From assembly GCF_023701485.1 (NCBI RefSeq), contig NZ_JAMQBK010000048.1, positions 1 through 54,007 of the forward strand: a stretch of 54,007 nucleotides of DNA, written 5' to 3'. The DNA is from Aporhodopirellula aestuarii (GTDB taxonomy: Bacteria; Planctomycetota; Planctomycetia; Pirellulales; Pirellulaceae). The translations under genes and the position numbers were made by a program. The notes under the pieces were generated by a model. It worked only from the letters and a program-made list of their open reading frames with translations, made no database searches and was not told the origin of the DNA. Below are positions 54,001-54,007 of this stretch, one piece after another (the stretch's first letter is position 1; every line of letters starts with the position of its first letter).

Positions 54001-54007
54001 CTCTTCG
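48097..54007 (-). CDS. Receptor Ser/Thr kinase with WD40 domain and acidic repeat tail (5' end missing)
   Basis: At least 1946 residues; the frame stays open through the window edge, so the true start lies outside. Order: acidic N-terminal DPxATxEE-type repeats; Hanks-type kinase (LLGRGGMGNVF near 53165, HRDIKPEN near 52780, DWG instead of DFG near 52730, GTPSMMSPEM); helical region; one membrane helix (AAAAMLAFILIGGSVALYI near 52020); charged coiled coil (51600-51950); then a long WD40 region from ~51300 to the C terminus (for example SSSTDRTIRIWETATG, SGDTDGNVLLWS, AADRAGRALLWD). The WD40 part would be extracytoplasmic, acting as sensor or binding platform, with the kinase in the cytoplasm. 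Confidence 0.9.
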   Translation of the reverse strand, partial: EETRDFDPDATLAEHPGVDPHATVVEDEESDPNATIEENGDDPNATVEETRDFAPDATLAEHPGVDSHATVVEDEDFDPDATVEEDRDSDPNVTIAESGTFDSDATVEETRDFDPDATIEEHGIVDLDSTMDEPPTEVQDVTVPNLSETVVETNGPKQRPAAYDPSSPLDVTAESLATVSENPNLLETVEGDRDEDSLSVLDDTNLGQTINPRALSDAEAKYWNEISAEFTSNREPTALPPAIDRTIVETRLQLRNQTVATQIHPETDGTDYRLVRLLGRGGMGNVFVARQGSLDRLIAVKVIRPLDTAKRERLAKEGKLETVEQNRRQQFLSEAVVTGDLDHPNIVPIHDVAVTGDNTLFYSMKRVVGTPWSDVINEKTRDENLEILIKVADAIGFAHTRGVIHRDIKPENVMLGDFGVVMVMDWGIALATPEFEKLDSITPATRLGGTPSMMSPEMAIGPVDRIGPAADIYLLGATLFMVITGQPPHHAANVSQCLRAVANNEIRDFDPKHNGELMDIALKAMAADPSDRYADTKQFQDAIRQYRSHAESISLAARATDDLREAKERKSYPLFTRAQFGFEEALALWDGNEKARTGLKRTRIDHAEAAYLNQDYDLGLSLLDKDTSEHAELIGRLKEALRLRRQRETRFAILKKAAAAMLAFILIGGSVALYIINEARTLEKRSASIAQYQSKIAKEQTEIAKDQTKIAEEQKRLAEEQKLLAEARTREVIRERERADQNAREAIENAALAEAKKLEAIHNLELAAKERDRADQNAIEALENAEQAIQNARSAEIARAKAEYEAYVSGVGLAKARIDRNEFTEAHRLIADLIGDRPPKSVPWELRYLSSLANQASASIESASIVTDFAIAQDAPDHPAILRLDDGTLAALNLTTPRTVPKTEPSLTLTSIELPTFSQSTRTSDASGKFSSIAIRRDGSLAAAGSLRGDIVLWDPRNSSSQPGQTSAPALRLQGHRDRITDLQMVGDTYLVSSSTDRTIRIWETATGTELETLWHIAPVIDMSVGMTAEGIRIAAAIAEKGLGQVVVWDARSADQVDAKQVGIFDEHDKPLTCVAMSPDSNSVASGDTDGNVLLWSIDGLENDDVAKLVRRAVQSSSQSNLRSSKKVPSEDSATSRTAFTRLLSNEEASSKKGPVSPASSAEETAHELSVRNVHFCDDGQTLITCGDDYLIRVWRIAAKRNPADLPQWELTRTLRGHGGPVFDAAALTADGEQIISAGADQSIRMWLTGDSVAVGVNRNTRVNQPASIASVEPTSTQVHEDEIWSASMSADGRHVVTASRDRTAKVMSINPRTLLLGNPKDLITEESDSSGDTPSNHSGMAAVSDLTEGTAFRAMSMALDVASQRLFVGGADSVVRVWNLRRGTELETIPDTGLNQILAVSRDTRVILTGSSSPESRTILWRFDPAAATAEIMHRLGGHEESVAAVALSPDASHALTADRAGRALLWDVSTGTQIGSPIDLLLGTRINAAAFSPDGQSIWLAADDQRLSRIDLRSREIVDRLEHDGFVTSIQFSIDGRRVITTSELQKIDSTIHRAVWWQLADTPDSPSKQKNLVTMTVKSRDRTRSGGRPGIASVALDATGQLAIVAINPVGDAPSQVQQWLAKDDVRRAEKKTVLGLPSRIGDLSSAAPVSEDELVTMHGNSAFRWNTRSRELEMSYRINGALSVAVFSPQGDLVATGSRSVKLWDTRTGDAVGKLESPHEGATRCIAFANDPNVTEFYTGGDDGAIRFWSYDRGTAEAKMLATIAPSHEPNAHVLHRPLSLSISPNGRSLLSTTDRGRVVLHDLVDQSQRILFDDESAGAIHACCFSPDGRFVAAGGQDRLARMWDLSKNHSSNDPPDAVFQGHAEAIQDVALAGNILPSDAAGSTLRLFTASQDRSVRVWDPRFSVELSVEDGTAMPEQIGPKGRELLELLRHTDGVMAVDVNAEDTLMMTAGREGKVILWPAP
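53781..54007. repeat. 141-bp direct repeat in the kinase N terminus
   Basis: Segments 53781-53866 and 53922-54007 are nearly identical over 86 bp, at a period of exactly 141 bp (47 codons). The array continues past the window edge and codes for acidic DPxAT repeats. Nucleotide-level identity implies recent expansion. Confidence 0.8.

Noticed and set aside
1..54007. CRISPR arrays, tRNA, rRNA, insertion sequences
   Set aside because: No regularly spaced identical repeats, no T-loop-like GTTCGAATC with matching acceptor stems, and no transposase frames were found by reading both strands.

Overview
The window looks like chromosomal DNA of a planctomycete, most likely Pirellulaceae (Rhodopirellula-like). 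This is inferred from gene content: a PVC-type heme-binding CxxCH protein fused to an SGNH hydrolase, a DUF1559 pseudopilin-like protein paired with a mini-lipoprotein, a DUF1207 protein, Ser/Thr kinases fused to WD40 repeats, and an anti-sigma-like/FecR-like membrane protein. Base composition is moderately GC-rich, GTG and TTG starts occur, and 1-4 bp stop/start overlaps are frequent. I saw no tRNA, rRNA, insertion sequence, integrase or CRISPR array.

Layout. 1-5.5 kb: kinase/PP2C pair, a FemAB/CelD-type acyltransferase, a PQQ beta-propeller protein and a tiny WYL-like protein. 5.9-13.2 kb: a long plus-strand housekeeping run (secreted protein, AcpH-like protein, sugar isomerase, DAHP synthase, tpiA, secG, yicC-gmk-rpoZ). 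13.4-19.3 kb: TauE/SafE permease, deoC, RadC, HIT protein, a cysteine-rich secreted protein and an ABC exporter. 19.6-21.1 kb: lipoprotein/DUF1559 pair. 27.7 down to 21.1 kb: a tightly coupled minus-strand envelope operon (GT2-GT39 fusion, 64-aa linker gene, LptF/G-like permease, second GT39, DUF1207 protein). 28.1-36.8 kb: heme-binding/SGNH protein, an unrecognised polytopic membrane protein, UbiA prenyltransferase, inositol-phosphatase-like enzyme, rhomboid protease, HEAT-like protein and VanZ-like protein. 36.9-40.4 kb: DUF1080-like protein, tadA, a histidine kinase/response regulator pair and a GNAT. 40.6-44.9 kb: a two-gene sugar-activation cassette. 45.0-54.0 kb: an anti-sigma-like/FecR-like membrane protein and a giant WD40 receptor kinase that runs off the right edge.

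The best candidate for something undescribed is the 40.6-44.9 kb cassette. A GalU-like protein that has lost its nucleotide-binding signature is translationally coupled to a 1121-residue protein. That protein carries a fucokinase-like GHMP kinase module followed by a UDPGP-type nucleotidyltransferase module. This is the reverse of the order in the known bifunctional fucose-salvage enzyme FKP, and the kinase's own ATP loop is also altered. Other points of interest are a GT39 paralogue carrying a relic of a lost GT2 domain, an acidic DPxAT repeat tail on the giant kinase, a 104-bp two-level inverted repeat at 27.8 kb, a triple-hairpin cluster at 5.0 kb, and a 19-bp palindrome in front of the histidine kinase gene.
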